From NCBI GenBank assembly GCA_963693315.1, contig OY856186.1:238126554-238190553 (forward strand): DNA of 64,000 nucleotides, given 5' to 3'. Shown here piece by piece: positions 1 to 10,732 of this stretch. The stretch's first letter is position 1; each line of letters begins with the position of its first letter. The notes beneath the pieces are model-generated. The model was given only the letters and a program-made list of their open reading frames with translations, was not told the DNA's origin and did not search any database. The position numbers and the translations under genes are program-made. The DNA is from Diogma glabrata (lineage: Eukaryota > Arthropoda > Insecta > Diptera > Cylindrotomidae).

Positions 1-340
1 GTAATTGATACGAAGTGTAATACTTTTTATATCTATTGAGGAGCCTAAGTTTACTTGACGTGCTCTTTGCCATCGCCATTATATGATCGTTCCAGAGTAA
101 GTCATGGAGAATTTTGACTCTCAATAAACGAATGTTTTCAAATTCGTCTATTTGTTCGTCACACATACTAATTCAAATATCGTTGAGGAACTCGGTATTT
201 GATCTGGAAATAATCAATAGTTGTGTTTGGTTGGAACTTAAATTGACCAAATTTTTTCCATCTTAATCAGTGACATATTTTAGGTCTTCAATCCACGACT
301 AGGATGTGTATTAATATTTTATTTTGCTACAATAAATGAA
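1..340. other. AT-rich non-coding DNA, nothing recognised
   Basis: No open frame of note, repeat arm or RNA gene is visible before the family F hairpin element begins. Confidence 0.5.
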
Positions 341-1612
341 AACACCGTTTTTTTCGTGAGTAAACATTAATTTACGAGTGAGGCATGTTAACAAACGAAA
401 AACAAAAATGTTGAGCTACTTTTTGTAAAAGTCCATAGAGAATCCAGAAATTTACACTCGAAAAAAGTTGAAACAAAATCGAAAATTTACGGTTTTTAAA
501 AATTTTCCATATTCAATGGCATATACTATTTTGAACAAAAAATGATTCTAAATTTTTGTAATATCTTGAAATCTATAGTTAATCCAATTTCCTTTCTTTT
601 AAGTTATACAATACGAATATTGGTGAAGCCATTTTCACCAGTTTTCCCCAAAAAATCAAAACTCAAAATTTGGAAATAAAAAATGTTTACTTACTAAGAA
701 AAATTTAAATTCTGTAACATAATTATCTCGAGTCAAAATTGCGAGTTATGGTCAAAACCTGGTCGCAAAACAACGTTCAAACGTCAAATCAACATTTTCT
801 CTGTTGTACTATCTTGAATGTGTAAAGTTGCAGTTGACATAACTATTTTTCGGCATCCACAGTTCATCTTCATTCAAATCTAGGCCGAAGTAATAAAGAT
901 ATCCAATTCTTATAAATAGAGTGATTTTTTAGTAGGATGTATTATGCAAATTTCACTTATAAAACAAAATGAATTTGGACTATTTTTACACTTAAAACTT
1001 CTTGACGACGCCATTTAAATAAATTTAACTTTACAATTTACTATTTTAAATGAATTTTTAACTGATGTTTGAGAACGACTGAACTTGTAAAACATTATTT
1101 ATGATTACAAAAAGAAATCAAAAATACATAAACGCGGTTGAAATAAGGAAAACTCAAAATAGATCGCAGTTTTTATTCGCAAATATATATAACAACTCAT
1201 ATATGAATCAATTATGTTGCAGAATTTAAATTATTCTCAACAAAAAATTTTTTTCCAAATTTTGAGTTTTGACTTTTTTGGAAAAACCTGAATAACTTAG
1301 TGCAACCTACACCAATATTCGTGTTTTTTAACTTAAAAGACAGGAAATTAAATTAACTATAGGCTTCAAGAAATTACAAAAATTTATTCAAAATTTATGC
1401 CGTTGAATGTTAAAAAATTTAAATAAAACGTTCATTTTTGATTTTTTTTCAACTTTTTTCGAGTGTAACTTCCAGAATACTTGATGGATTTTTACAATAA
1501 ATAGCTCAAAATGTTTGTTAGTTTCTTTGCTATGCACTTGTTTTAATATATAGAATTTGTTTGTTTTGTAAAGTATGCGATCCCAAATTCGGAATAACCG
1601 TTTTTCGTGAAT
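340..1612. mobile_element. Family F hairpin (foldback-like) element, copy 1
   Basis: Two long imperfect inverted arms (about 340-910 and 1040-1612) face each other across a short spacer. The arm text around 640-690 (a run reading ccaaaaaatcaaaactcaaa) returns as its reverse complement near 1255-1290, and the motif acactcgaaaaaagttga near 455 returns inverted near 1450-1470. The same arms occur again at 24.4-27.0 kb, so this is a dispersed family. No coding capacity is visible, so it would be non-autonomous. The superfamily cannot be assigned because the exact termini and target duplication are unclear. Confidence 0.7.
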
Positions 1613-1894
1613 ATCTCAAGATTTGACAGTATTTTTTGGAGCAAAGATATACGTCGCAGTGCTGCTGTAAATTTAATCTTAGTATTAATTACAGTTTTTT
1701 TCTTATTTTAATTTTAAAAATAAAATGTTTTTCAAAAAAAATTTTAGAATAGCTGCTAGGGTGGCCGCGTCTTGAATGAGCATTTTAAAAAATATTTATA
1801 TCAAAGAATACTGGGTGGAAATAGTTTCGTTTTAATGCCAATAAGATAAAAAAAAGTTTGAGCCCGATCCGAATCCGATAATATTTGATGGATT

Positions 1895-2094
1895 TACATC
1901 TGTGATGTAAATAGCTGAGATGGTCATTTTTATTGAATTTAGTGTATTTCAGAATATTTTTGCATTATAAAATGTGTATATCCCATAAAATGTGTATATG
2001 TGTGACCCCTGTGACGTAAATAGCTGAGATGGTCATTTTTATTGAATTTAGTGTATTTCAGAATATTTTTGCATTATAAAATGTGTATATCGAC
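1895..2094. repeat. Tandem duplication, 111 bp period, left arm only
   Basis: The string tagctgagatggtcattttt occurs near 1912 and again near 2023, with flanking sequence also repeated. The right arm (near 18330-18360, inverted) has a single copy, so the duplication arose after the arms separated or was lost on the right. Confidence 0.85.
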
Positions 2095-2824
2095 TAAAAT
2101 TAATGTTCATTTCTATTTTTATTGTATTGTCATAGAGAAACATATATATAGAGAGAAATAACCTCTATTCACACAAATTGTATATGGAATGCTGATAATA
2201 CAAATAAAAGTACAACCAGAGATGAAGGGTTAAGCAATATACACATTTTACAAATTATACATTGCATTCTTTCTGTCTTATATGAAACAATAAACAAAGC
2301 AAATCAAAATAAAAAAATGAGAATTTATATTTGAAAGAGAAATATTTCTTTTGCTTTATTTTCTATTTTACTTTTACTTAAATACGAAAAAATACGATAA
2401 TTATAAAATAGAAAATGAAAAAAAAGTACTCGTGTGTATGAGTGTTTATCATTCATTGATAATTTTTTGTTTTTGTATATTTTCTATTTTACTTTTACTT
2501 AAATACGAAAAAATACGATAATTATAAAATAGAAAAAGTGCTCGTATGTATGAGTGTTTAAATATATAATTTAAGGATTGTGTTGGTATGATAATTTTTT
2601 GTTTTTGTATATTGAAGAAGCAAATGATTGAATTTGTTATTTGGGTTACGAATTGTTTGTTTTGTTGTCAAGATTTTTTATTTATTTTTTCATCTTTTTT
2701 TAAATGGATTTGAACTATATTAAGTTTTTATTGTCCTAGGTCGATGACTTTAGATTTTAGAATATATCAATTTAGTTTGGTCAGAGTTTGATTTAAATTG
2801 ATTCATTTGGTCGTGTTTGATATA

Positions 2825-3748
2825 ATTACTTCGGTCTGAAAGACCTGAGATTACATTCATGAGCTCAAAGTGAAATTCTTACCCATGCTTTTTTGGCATT
2901 TCTCGACGTTTTAGGACCTACTGATTCTAAAAAAGCAACAAACAAAAATGTATGTCTGTCTGTCGGCCGGCCGTCCGTCCGTCACAACCTACGAAATCTA
3001 GAAAACCGCTGAACGGATTTGAAATTTTTTTTTTCTAAAAATTATTGCCGAATTATTTACTATATGCCGAAAGGATTATGTGTTCGATAGCTGTACCGGA
3101 AGCGTGTCAAAAAAATCGTCAAGTGTGTCAAAACAAGGAAATTTGCATATTTTTTGCTTAAAAAACGTTCATTTTAAGTGATTACGAGTAGGAACATTGA
3201 ATTTGGAGAAATCATGATGGTCGGGATTGGTATGGGAGACCAAAATCTAGATTTTTGCATTATAAGTTTGTCAAAAAAATGTTGTCAAGTGTGTCAAAAG
3301 AAAGATTTTTATTTATTTTTTTACTCAATTTTTTGGAAAAAAATAAAATTAATAATATGTATGCATGAAAATATATTATTATTATAGAGAATTATGGCAT
3401 TATTAGATTGTCAAAAAAATAATGTCAAGCGTGTCAAAAATGATTTCATTGATTTTTTTAGCCAATTTTTTGGAAAAAAAAAATTTATCTGTTTTTATGA
3501 ATTGGTTTTATTGAATTGGTTATAGTTTTTGAAATAGTTTTGGAATTTTGATAAAAGTTTGTATTCTTGATTTTGTAATAATTTTTGCTATATTTTTAGA
3601 ATTTTGGAAAAACTTTGAACTCTTAAGAATTTTTGGAATTTTATTAGAATTTAGAAAAAGTTTAAATATTTGATTTTATTCTAATTTTTGGAATGTTTTT
3701 GGTATTTTTCAATTTTTGATTTTGTTATAATTTTTGCAATATTTTTTT
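2825..3748 (-). mobile_element. Family K element, copy 1 (truncated)
   Basis: It starts at the family's constant terminus attacttcggtctgaaag, passes a GC-rich stretch of gtctgtc and ccgtccgtcc repeats (2955-2985), then (a/t)-rich text with tgtcaaaaaaatgttgtcaa motifs, and ends in degenerate aatatttttggaattttg tandem repeats. The other terminus is missing because the LINE fragment at about 3760 replaces it. Strand is given relative to copy 5 (45554-47383), taken as plus. Confidence 0.8.
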
Positions 3749-3759
3749 GCAACATTCTA

Positions 3760-5070
3760 GCTGCTTTGCCCGATTTCATGTCCGATTATGAAGCTGCAAT
3801 CTCTTTGATGATGAAAGGGTGTCAATATTCGGAAGATCTTGGTGTGTTTCGTTTCAAGTTTTTAAGATTTAAGAGAACGGTTTTTGAAAGTTCTTTATGT
3901 GGTTCAACTCTTGACATGTTTACTATCCCGTTCGCTATTAAATTTGGATGTATGTTTGTTTTATCAGCAAATTTCTTTTTCCCAGCACCCAATTTTCGTA
4001 TTTGACTCCATGCTTTTCTACTAGAATGTGTAAAATCCATATTTTCCATAGCAGACTTTCTTGTCGATTAGCATCTAAGGATCTTAATAGATCATCAGCT
4101 ATTTCTGGGTCTCCACTTTCTTCGAATTCATTGAAAAGTCTTTCACTTTCCTCATTCCATCTTGGAATATATTCCATACGATAGCCTCGCGGTATGAATT
4201 TTTTTGCAGCTGTTAGAGTAGCGCCAAGGAAACGTTCGTAGTTCTTTGCAACTTGGGGAATAAATCGTACAGAAGCATCTTTTGAAAAATGCCATGAAGC
4301 CTTTAAAAAATTCCATCTAGGTTTCGGTATTGAATGTATCATCGGGATTTGTATTCCAGCCTCTACTATTACTGTTCGATGCTGAGAATGTGGGAAACCC
4401 AATAATACTTGTCTTAAAGCATGTATTGGTTGATCTTTAGAATTAGATGAAACGAAACATAGGTCTGGATTGTAATCTCGGCGCCATCGGCCGGATTGAA
4501 AAATACCAAGGTCTTTCGCGTCGAATATGAGATGCAAGTTTTGCTGTTCAGACCAATTTACAAGTGTTATACCGTTGATGTCATCATTCTGATATTTCCA
4601 TAGTGTGTGATGGCTGTTAAAGTCACCAATATAGATGCTCGGTTTATCATATGAAGGGAGAACATTAGTCGGCCAGGCTGTGTTTGGTATATGTATACAT
4701 TCATAATAATTGTTCCGCCAACCTTAATTGTTATGATAGAAACATCGTCTGTTGAAGAGGTTTCCACTAGTTTCACATTTTCAGACCACATTTTACATAC
4801 GTTGCAGTTCCACACGATTTATGAAATGTTGCTCCGATAATTTCATATCCAGGAATTTCACCTCTGGTAACTAAAATTTCGTTTGATGCAATGTGTGTTT
4901 CTTGAATGACTGCAATATCTATTTTGTAATCTTTTAGTTGATTCGATAAATGTTCGCATTTCGATTTACTAGATCCTTCAATATTCAATTGATAGATTCT
5001 TGTTATCGGTCCGATTTTTGTTGAATTTTGGTTTGAAATTTGATTTTGATTTTTGTGTATCATTTCAAAC
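3760..5070 (-). pseudogene. Jockey-type LINE fragment: AP endonuclease domain and linker, RT lost
   Basis: Read on the minus strand from 5063, the protein opens with an endonuclease/exonuclease/phosphatase fold signature: IYQLNIEG, then AVIQETH (the metal-binding glutamate), then GYEIIGATFHKSCGTATYV. After frame changes near 4800 and 4685 comes the catalytic block YIGDFNSHHTLW (about 4590-4630), and a linker reaching the first reverse transcriptase residues, SDMKSGKAA, near 3770-3800. The motif order matches the jockey-like LINEs common in insects, where this domain nicks target DNA. The reverse transcriptase itself is absent, and stops and frameshifts show it is dead. Its end coincides with the truncation point of the giant repeat's left arm. 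Confidence 0.85.
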
Positions 5071-6340
5071 TTGTTTTTCCCTCTGTAATAGCCAGGAGAT
5101 CAAATAAATGATAGTTTGGCTTCCGATATGATTATGACTATTTTTGATTGTGTACCTTTTAGGGAGTCTATCCTTACAACATTATTTAAATTTAAAATAA
5201 CAATTTTATGAAAATATTATTTTTATCAAAAATGTTTTGCATCCGAAGTCAATGGTTGCTTGATTATATTAAATAACATAATATAATATAATACGTTCAT
5301 AATATATTTTAAAATAAAAACATAATATAGAGATATAGATAATACAGATAATAAATTATTGATCATTTTTATCGTCTTCCATTACAGACGGATAGAAGAG
5401 AAGTTTGGTTATGAACTGATTGGTCTGATCTCGTTGTTTTTTATAAATATCTTCATCAGTAGAGTTCGGATGAAATCAAATCCATTATGCCTGCAAACAG
5501 TCAAACTGTTGAGATCCCTCATTCACAACTGTCATATAGTTACAGAATGCAGAGGGATTCCTTTGTTTGCGAAATGAAATCGACCAGCTGATAGATACGA
5601 AAATTTAAAAACAATTCCTGGAACACGAGAATATCACTCATACATTCCTACAAATGAATTCTAACTCTACGGAATTTAGTAATGTAAAATTAAATAAATG
5701 ATAAAAAATGTGTAAAATTTTTATTTTGAGTTAAAATTAAAAATTTGTTATAAAACATATATGTAAATCCAAAAAACACTGTTCATTTTTTAACTCCACT
5801 TTTTTTATGATGAAACATTTTAAGGCGTGTTGCAATAAAATTAATAAAAAAAAAACAAATCGAATTTGAATTTTTTACCGTTATGTTTCTAAAAGAAAGT
5901 GTTCAAGGTCATATAATGTGAATTATTATTTTGCTCTGTTTAATACATACATTTTGAGTTATATAACATTAAAATCAGTCCAGTAGTTTTGACTGTAGAG
6001 CCATTTCAATACACCAGGGTCGAGCAATTTCTTGATTTTTCAACACCCTGTATCTTAGACAGGGTTAAAAAAAAAACTAAAAACGCAGAAAACTTTTTTT
6101 ATTGATGTCAACGAATTCTAATTATACAAAATTAAAACCTCATTTCCAGACCTTGCTGATTTCACGTGTTTTTCACCCGGCATTAAAAATATGTTTCTCC
6201 TCGACGCCTAATAAATTCATTTTGTTAAAATTTTATCCGGAACTCCAAGAATTCCCATTGCATAGGTAGATTTTATATGAAATCTACCTAAAACAAGCAG
6301 CTCAAAGGATAAACTTATATCATATTATTTAGAACATCAG
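5070..6340. other. AT-rich region, no gene recognised
   Basis: No convincing coding sequence. Near 5990-6070 a patch reading caccagggtcgagcaa ... caacaccctgtat ... agacagggtt resembles ends of dispersed insect repeats, with a short inverted match (accctgt/acagggt). A 72-codon frame at 5359-5577 has no recognisable motif. Confidence 0.4.
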
Positions 6341-8320
6341 CAGCCAAATTCTGTAACTGTGAAGCGGTGTAGTGATAAATTTTTTATCACTTCACCGTAA
6401 AAAAATCTAAATTAGTGAAATGTTAAAACTGAAAAGTTAACACTGACTTTTGGTTAGTGATAAAATAAAATGAATTCTTTTGTTGCTAACGCCATTATGT
6501 CAAAAAACACAATTACACCAATGTGATTTGTTTATTTAAGATTTCAAAATAACATCAAAAATTTTTTTTCAAATTTAACTTCGAAAATATTTAAATATAG
6601 TTAAATTTATGTTTAAATTGTGTTGTTCAAAATGATTGGTATTTATGTGTTTTAGACCGTAGTTCGGAATTAATATATCTATATGTATATACGTATATAC
6701 AGTCAACTAGATTTACATTTCATGTATCAAAACGCTCATGTTTGTCGTAGGTTTATGTATTGTTTTCTTGAACTTAATGGTTTTTGAAAATGAAACTGGC
6801 AATTACAAATAATGCAAAAGCACAATACCATTGAAGACGTCATCTGTCTATATCTGAACACTTATGCAGAAGTGTGTTCAGAATATTGTTAAAAAGATCG
6901 ACGTCTGCTATCGTAGTCGTGATGAAAATTTACCAAATATTACTTTTTATCCAGAACGGTAATATAACATCCCAGCTAGCACAATAGGTGGATTTTAGCT
7001 TAAATATAGTTTGATATTATCTGTACAAAATTTTAGTGAACATTCTCATTTAACCTAAATTTATGTATAATAAAAGATTAAATTTAACCTAAGTGTCGTA
7101 CTTTTTCCATAAAAATATTGGTTAAATTTTCATGTAATTTTTATGTAATATGCTGGCTAATATGTGATTAAGTTTAACTATAATTTAACCAAATTTTAAG
7201 TTAAATAAGTGCAAATGTTATGTTATATTTTAGCTAATTATTAGTTAAATTTAACTTGTTTGTTACACATGCAAACCACAAAATGTATGCTCCGAAATTC
7301 TCCCCTAATGATCACATAAGTTTACTTTATAGTATACTACAAACTATTATGATATTTTCAATAATTAATGTTTTTTATCGAATACCGAAAAGAAAATTAA
7401 AAATTAAAGTATTCAGTTTAAAAAAAAAATAAATAAACAAGATCGAACCTTTCTTTATACATGAACATTTAAATCAATTCAAAAATACGCTCCAAATTAT
7501 GCATAAAAATGTTTATTTGAAGTCGGTTTAGAAATTGTCATAAAAACCTATTTTGTCCTTAAATGCATTAGTTTGGGAGATAGATAATATCGTATCCATA
7601 ATTCCTAGCCATAAAATTATTTACCTGTTATTTAAGTTAAATTTTGTCAGGTGTTTCATGAAATAACTTAAATTTATCCTAAATTTTTTCACGTATTTTA
7701 TTTAATACATGTAAATTATCTAGCTATTAAGTGGAAAATTGATCATATAATTCTTATCTAGAATACATTTAATAGCTACAATATCTTAATTTGGCAGAGC
7801 AAATTCATGTATATTTCATGTAACAGCTGAATACAAAACTAAGCAAGTGCAAATTATATGTAATTTTAATGTACCAAAGTCAGATATTGTAGTTATTACA
7901 TGTTTTTTTCATGAGAATTACATGTAATTGAACCATCCATTTTTCTTTAACCTTATTTTACTATCGGGCTGTCATTCTACCATAAAAAAAGCTAAAACAT
8001 AATATTATAAGAAACAAAATTTTTTAAAAATGCTTGAAAAAGCACCTTATTCTTGTTTCCTGAGTTTTATTATTTTTTACTATATGTATACGTATTTCTA
8101 AAGCTAAACTGTAAAGTAAGATACATTCCATATTTCCATTATATACCGGTGGTTTAATAAAAACCAATTTTAAAAAATTAATAATCTAACTACAGAAAAA
8201 TATAAAATATAAAGCAAAATGAATAAATCTAATAAAACAATCAAACCATTAGAGAAAATTACAAAAAATAAAAATGAATTTGACAAAAGAAGTAAACCGA
8301 AATAACAACAGTTTTATTGT

Positions 8321-8746
8321 GTGTCCGTGGTGTGTAAGGTGTGTGTCCGTGGTGTGTGCTATAAACCGAAAATCAAAACTGAGCCAAATGAGAAACCAGG
8401 TATTTATAAAATATCCTACAACGACTGTGAAAAATTTTATGTAGGTCTTTCTCAACGCAAAATAGGACAACGCCAGAAAGAACACCTTACAAAAATAAAA
8501 TACAAAAGGGCTGAGAATTCTAGCGTTGCCGCTCATATGCCACTCAACAACAGGTCACCATCAAATTTAGAGCTTATAAAAGAGATTAATAATCTAAAAC
8601 ACCTAGAAGCGTACGAATTTTTTTTCATTGAAAAAGAAAATCAATTAAACCCCGGTACCCTGATGAACAAGAAAGAAGGAAACATAAAATCTAATTTATT
8701 TAACCTAATAATTAAAAGACCGCCGAACAACATTTATAATAAATAA
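8321..8746 (+). CDS. Penelope-like element GIY-YIG endonuclease (C-terminal part)
   Basis: This 141-residue frame is the endonuclease end of a Penelope-like element polyprotein. The GIY-YIG nuclease signature is clear: GIYKI (residues 27-31), the NDC spacer motif, FYVG (39-42), an arginine-rich helix QRKIGQRQKEH (45-55), and a later acidic stretch near EAYEFFFIEKE. The domain nicks DNA to prime reverse transcription in full elements. The reverse transcriptase that should precede it is missing, and the first 20 or so residues come from a duplicated tgtgtccgtggtgtgt tract, so this start is probably artificial. The frame itself is uninterrupted, which suggests a fairly recent insertion. Confidence in the domain is high; activity is unlikely without the RT. 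Confidence 0.85.
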   Translation: MSVVCKVCVRGVCYKPKIKTEPNEKPGIYKISYNDCEKFYVGLSQRKIGQRQKEHLTKIKYKRAENSSVAAHMPLNNRSPSNLELIKEINNLKHLEAYEFFFIEKENQLNPGTLMNKKEGNIKSNLFNLIIKRPPNNIYNK

Positions 8747-9028
8747 ATCACCTAAACTATATTTATGACTGAAGGATATCCACCCATTTGGGACACCCCT
8801 TAAAACTGTTATTATTTAGGTTCACTTCTTTTGTCAATTCAATTTTATTTTTTTAATTTTTTTTAATTTTCTCTAATGGTTTAATTATTTTATTGTTTTA
8901 TTAGATCCGTTCTTTTTGCTTTATATTTTTCAGTAGTTAGATTTTTAATTTTTTGAAATGGGGTTTTATTAAACCACCGATATGTATATAATGGAATGTA
9001 TCTTTAAAATTTATTTTTTATATACTTC

Positions 9029-9060
9029 AGGTGATGAAAGCATAGCTTTCGAAATTCGTA
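9029..9060 (+). ncRNA. Hammerhead-like motif in the Penelope-like flank (degenerate)
   Basis: GGTGATGAAAGC is followed by a loop ATA, then GCTTTC and GAAATTCGTA. GAAAGC and GCTTTC pair perfectly, and the stem runs directly into GAAA, as stem II does in hammerheads. Hammerhead ribozymes are known in Penelope-like terminal repeats. The C of the first core strand is G here and core spacing is off by a base, so cleavage activity is doubtful. Confidence 0.35.
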
Positions 9061-9524
9061 AATAATAAAAAATAAAAGATAATAAAACAATAATAGTAAA
9101 CAAGAATAATAAATAAATGTTGAATTCCTCAATAAACTGTTTTAAAAGCTCCTCTAAAGATGATTCATTTCAAACTGAGTCACGATAAATGTGATATTTT
9201 TAATTTAATATTCTTTTAAAAAAAATATAACAACGCTGTTAATGAAATTTTGTTTTGCAAAGCCCATTGCCTTAGTTCGTTCAACAGATCTATTTTAGTT
9301 TGAGCGTTATGCTCATATTCCAGGTGTTCGCGCATCAATTCCTCAGCAATATCTGCTTCTGATAATAAAAATTCAGCAGTTTCACCAACTTGGGATGTAC
9401 AATCATCTGGCATATCATCGTCACACTCTACATTTTCATCACAAGTAACACTAACCAGGATGGTATTTTCGATCATAGCATTTTCTGCTGGCAAATTATT
9501 TTCAAAAAAGGCATTCAGTTGTTG

Positions 9525-10732
9525 CCCTGGTTAAACATTCCAATTCAAACTTATTGAATCCTATTAAATCCAATATAAATTCAATAGGATTAAATTGGAT
9601 TGAATTGGTTTAATAGGAAGACTTCGATCTACCAATTAAAATTCAATGGAGGGACGCATGGAGGGATCAGTTTTATTAATTTGTTAATTTTTTTCTATTT
9701 TTTGATCCACGGGTGTGACAACCCTGCGTACTCCAGTCCCTGCTATTGGCATATGAGTTAACGTGAGATATCACATACCACTGGCAATATCACTAGCCAA
9801 GGTGATATCTTAGGGGTGCTGGCGGATGAACTGTATTCAGTCAACGGTAGCACCCTCAGTCGTAGCTAATGAATATTCCTTGATGGTGGAACGCTGTAGC
9901 TTGCTCGAAGAAACGAGCCTTTATATAACTATATATCTGAGCTTTAATCATTGAAAAATATACTGCGTCCCATAATCAAGGATTATGCCATTAGCTGGAC
10001 TATTGGCAAACCAATTTTAGTTTTGTTCCTGCAAATTTTTAAAACAAATTTGCTTTTTATCTCTTATTTTATTTTTATTTTCTCTATCCTATCACGAAAT
10101 ATTGGCCTATGTCATATTTTATATGTGATAGAATTTATGGTTTAGTTATCCATTATTGAACAAAAAAAAATTAAAAAAAAAACAAAAAAAGAACAGATTT
10201 GCGTCCATTAACATCCTTAGAACGCATGTTGTTGTGGGACCTTGGTCTTAAAAGGTTTTTATGTGTTGTTATGACACATATTGTAATGCCTACTACACAT
10301 CACATTTTATTAAAAAAAAAAAAAAAAAAATCGGAATGAATGGGGTTTAACAGGAAAAGAGGTTCTGTAGGATTCTAAAGGAAATTTCCAATTGAATTTC
10401 AATCGGAAATCAAGAGATTCAATAGGAAAAAGGAACTTAGAAAAAAATTAAACAATCTTATAAATTTAACAGGATTTAATTGGAAAAGATTTAATAGGAA
10501 TGAATAGGATTAATCGGAATTCTGCAATGGAAATTTCCAATTAATTCATATTTATATACATTTCCTATAGATTCCGGTTGAAAAATAAAATAGAGATATT
10601 TAACAGGAATGAATAGGATTGTATTGGAAATAGATTTTTTGAATAGGAATTAATTGAAAATTCCCAATGCAGAATTCCGATTAATCCAATTAATTTTTTT
10701 CAATTGGTTTCAATTGGAATGTTTAACCAGGG
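9525..10732. mobile_element. TIR element with CCCTGGTTAAACATTCC ends
   Basis: Perfect terminal inverted repeats of 21 bp begin CCCTGGTTAAACATTCCAAT at both ends. The subterminal sequence is full of related words (ttcaataggattaaattgg and the like). The flanks support a short target duplication (TG/CA): deleting element plus one copy repairs the interrupted ORF. It contains the retroelement end at about 9650-10330 and no transposase, so it is non-autonomous. Confidence 0.85.
9650..10330 (+). mobile_element. Retroelement terminal segment (LTR-like, A-rich end)
   Basis: This stretch is homologous to 37890-38135 plus 41440-41870. Shared landmarks are cgcatgg..agatcag, acgggTGTGACA (likely LTR start, about 9713), gaagaaacgagcct, a TATA-like tatataactatatat, ccttggtctta and atgtgttgttatgacacata, then an A-run of about 20 at 10312-10330. 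It is likely a solo LTR or the 3' end of a retrotransposon. The A-run favours a poly(A)-ending element; the TGTGACA start favours an LTR. I cannot decide between them. Confidence 0.55.

Larger units (their letters stand above)
1737..3748 (+). repeat. Left arm of a giant inverted repeat (about 2 kb)
   Basis: Nearly all of this stretch returns in reverse complement at 13155-18495 once two insertions there are removed. The outer ends read ctagggtggcc (left, near 1752) and ggccaccctaagct (right, near 18482). Both arms contain the same meaningless 69-codon frame (3178-3387 here, 13518-13727 there) with identical translation, so identity is very high over at least part of the arm. The arm includes a family K copy from 2825 onward and stops where a LINE fragment begins. 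It may be the terminal inverted repeat of one very large element or an inverted segmental duplication. Confidence 0.85.
8095..9070 (+). mobile_element. Penelope-like retroelement fragment with inverted flanks
   Basis: A GIY-YIG frame (8321-8746) is flanked by inverted arms at about 8095-8318 and 8796-9070; for example accggtggtttaataaaa on the left and ttttattaaaccaccg on the right. Penelope-like elements often carry terminal repeats (pLTRs) in inverted arrangement, and 5' truncation that leaves only the endonuclease end is usual. The unit lies inside the CCCAGC-ended element, so it arrived later. Confidence 0.8.

Noticed and set aside
3178..3387. 69-codon frame repeated identically at 13518-13727 (minus), suggestive of a conserved gene
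   Set aside because: Identity follows from the giant inverted repeat. The frame lies in AT-rich family K sequence, and the other family K copies do not keep it open.
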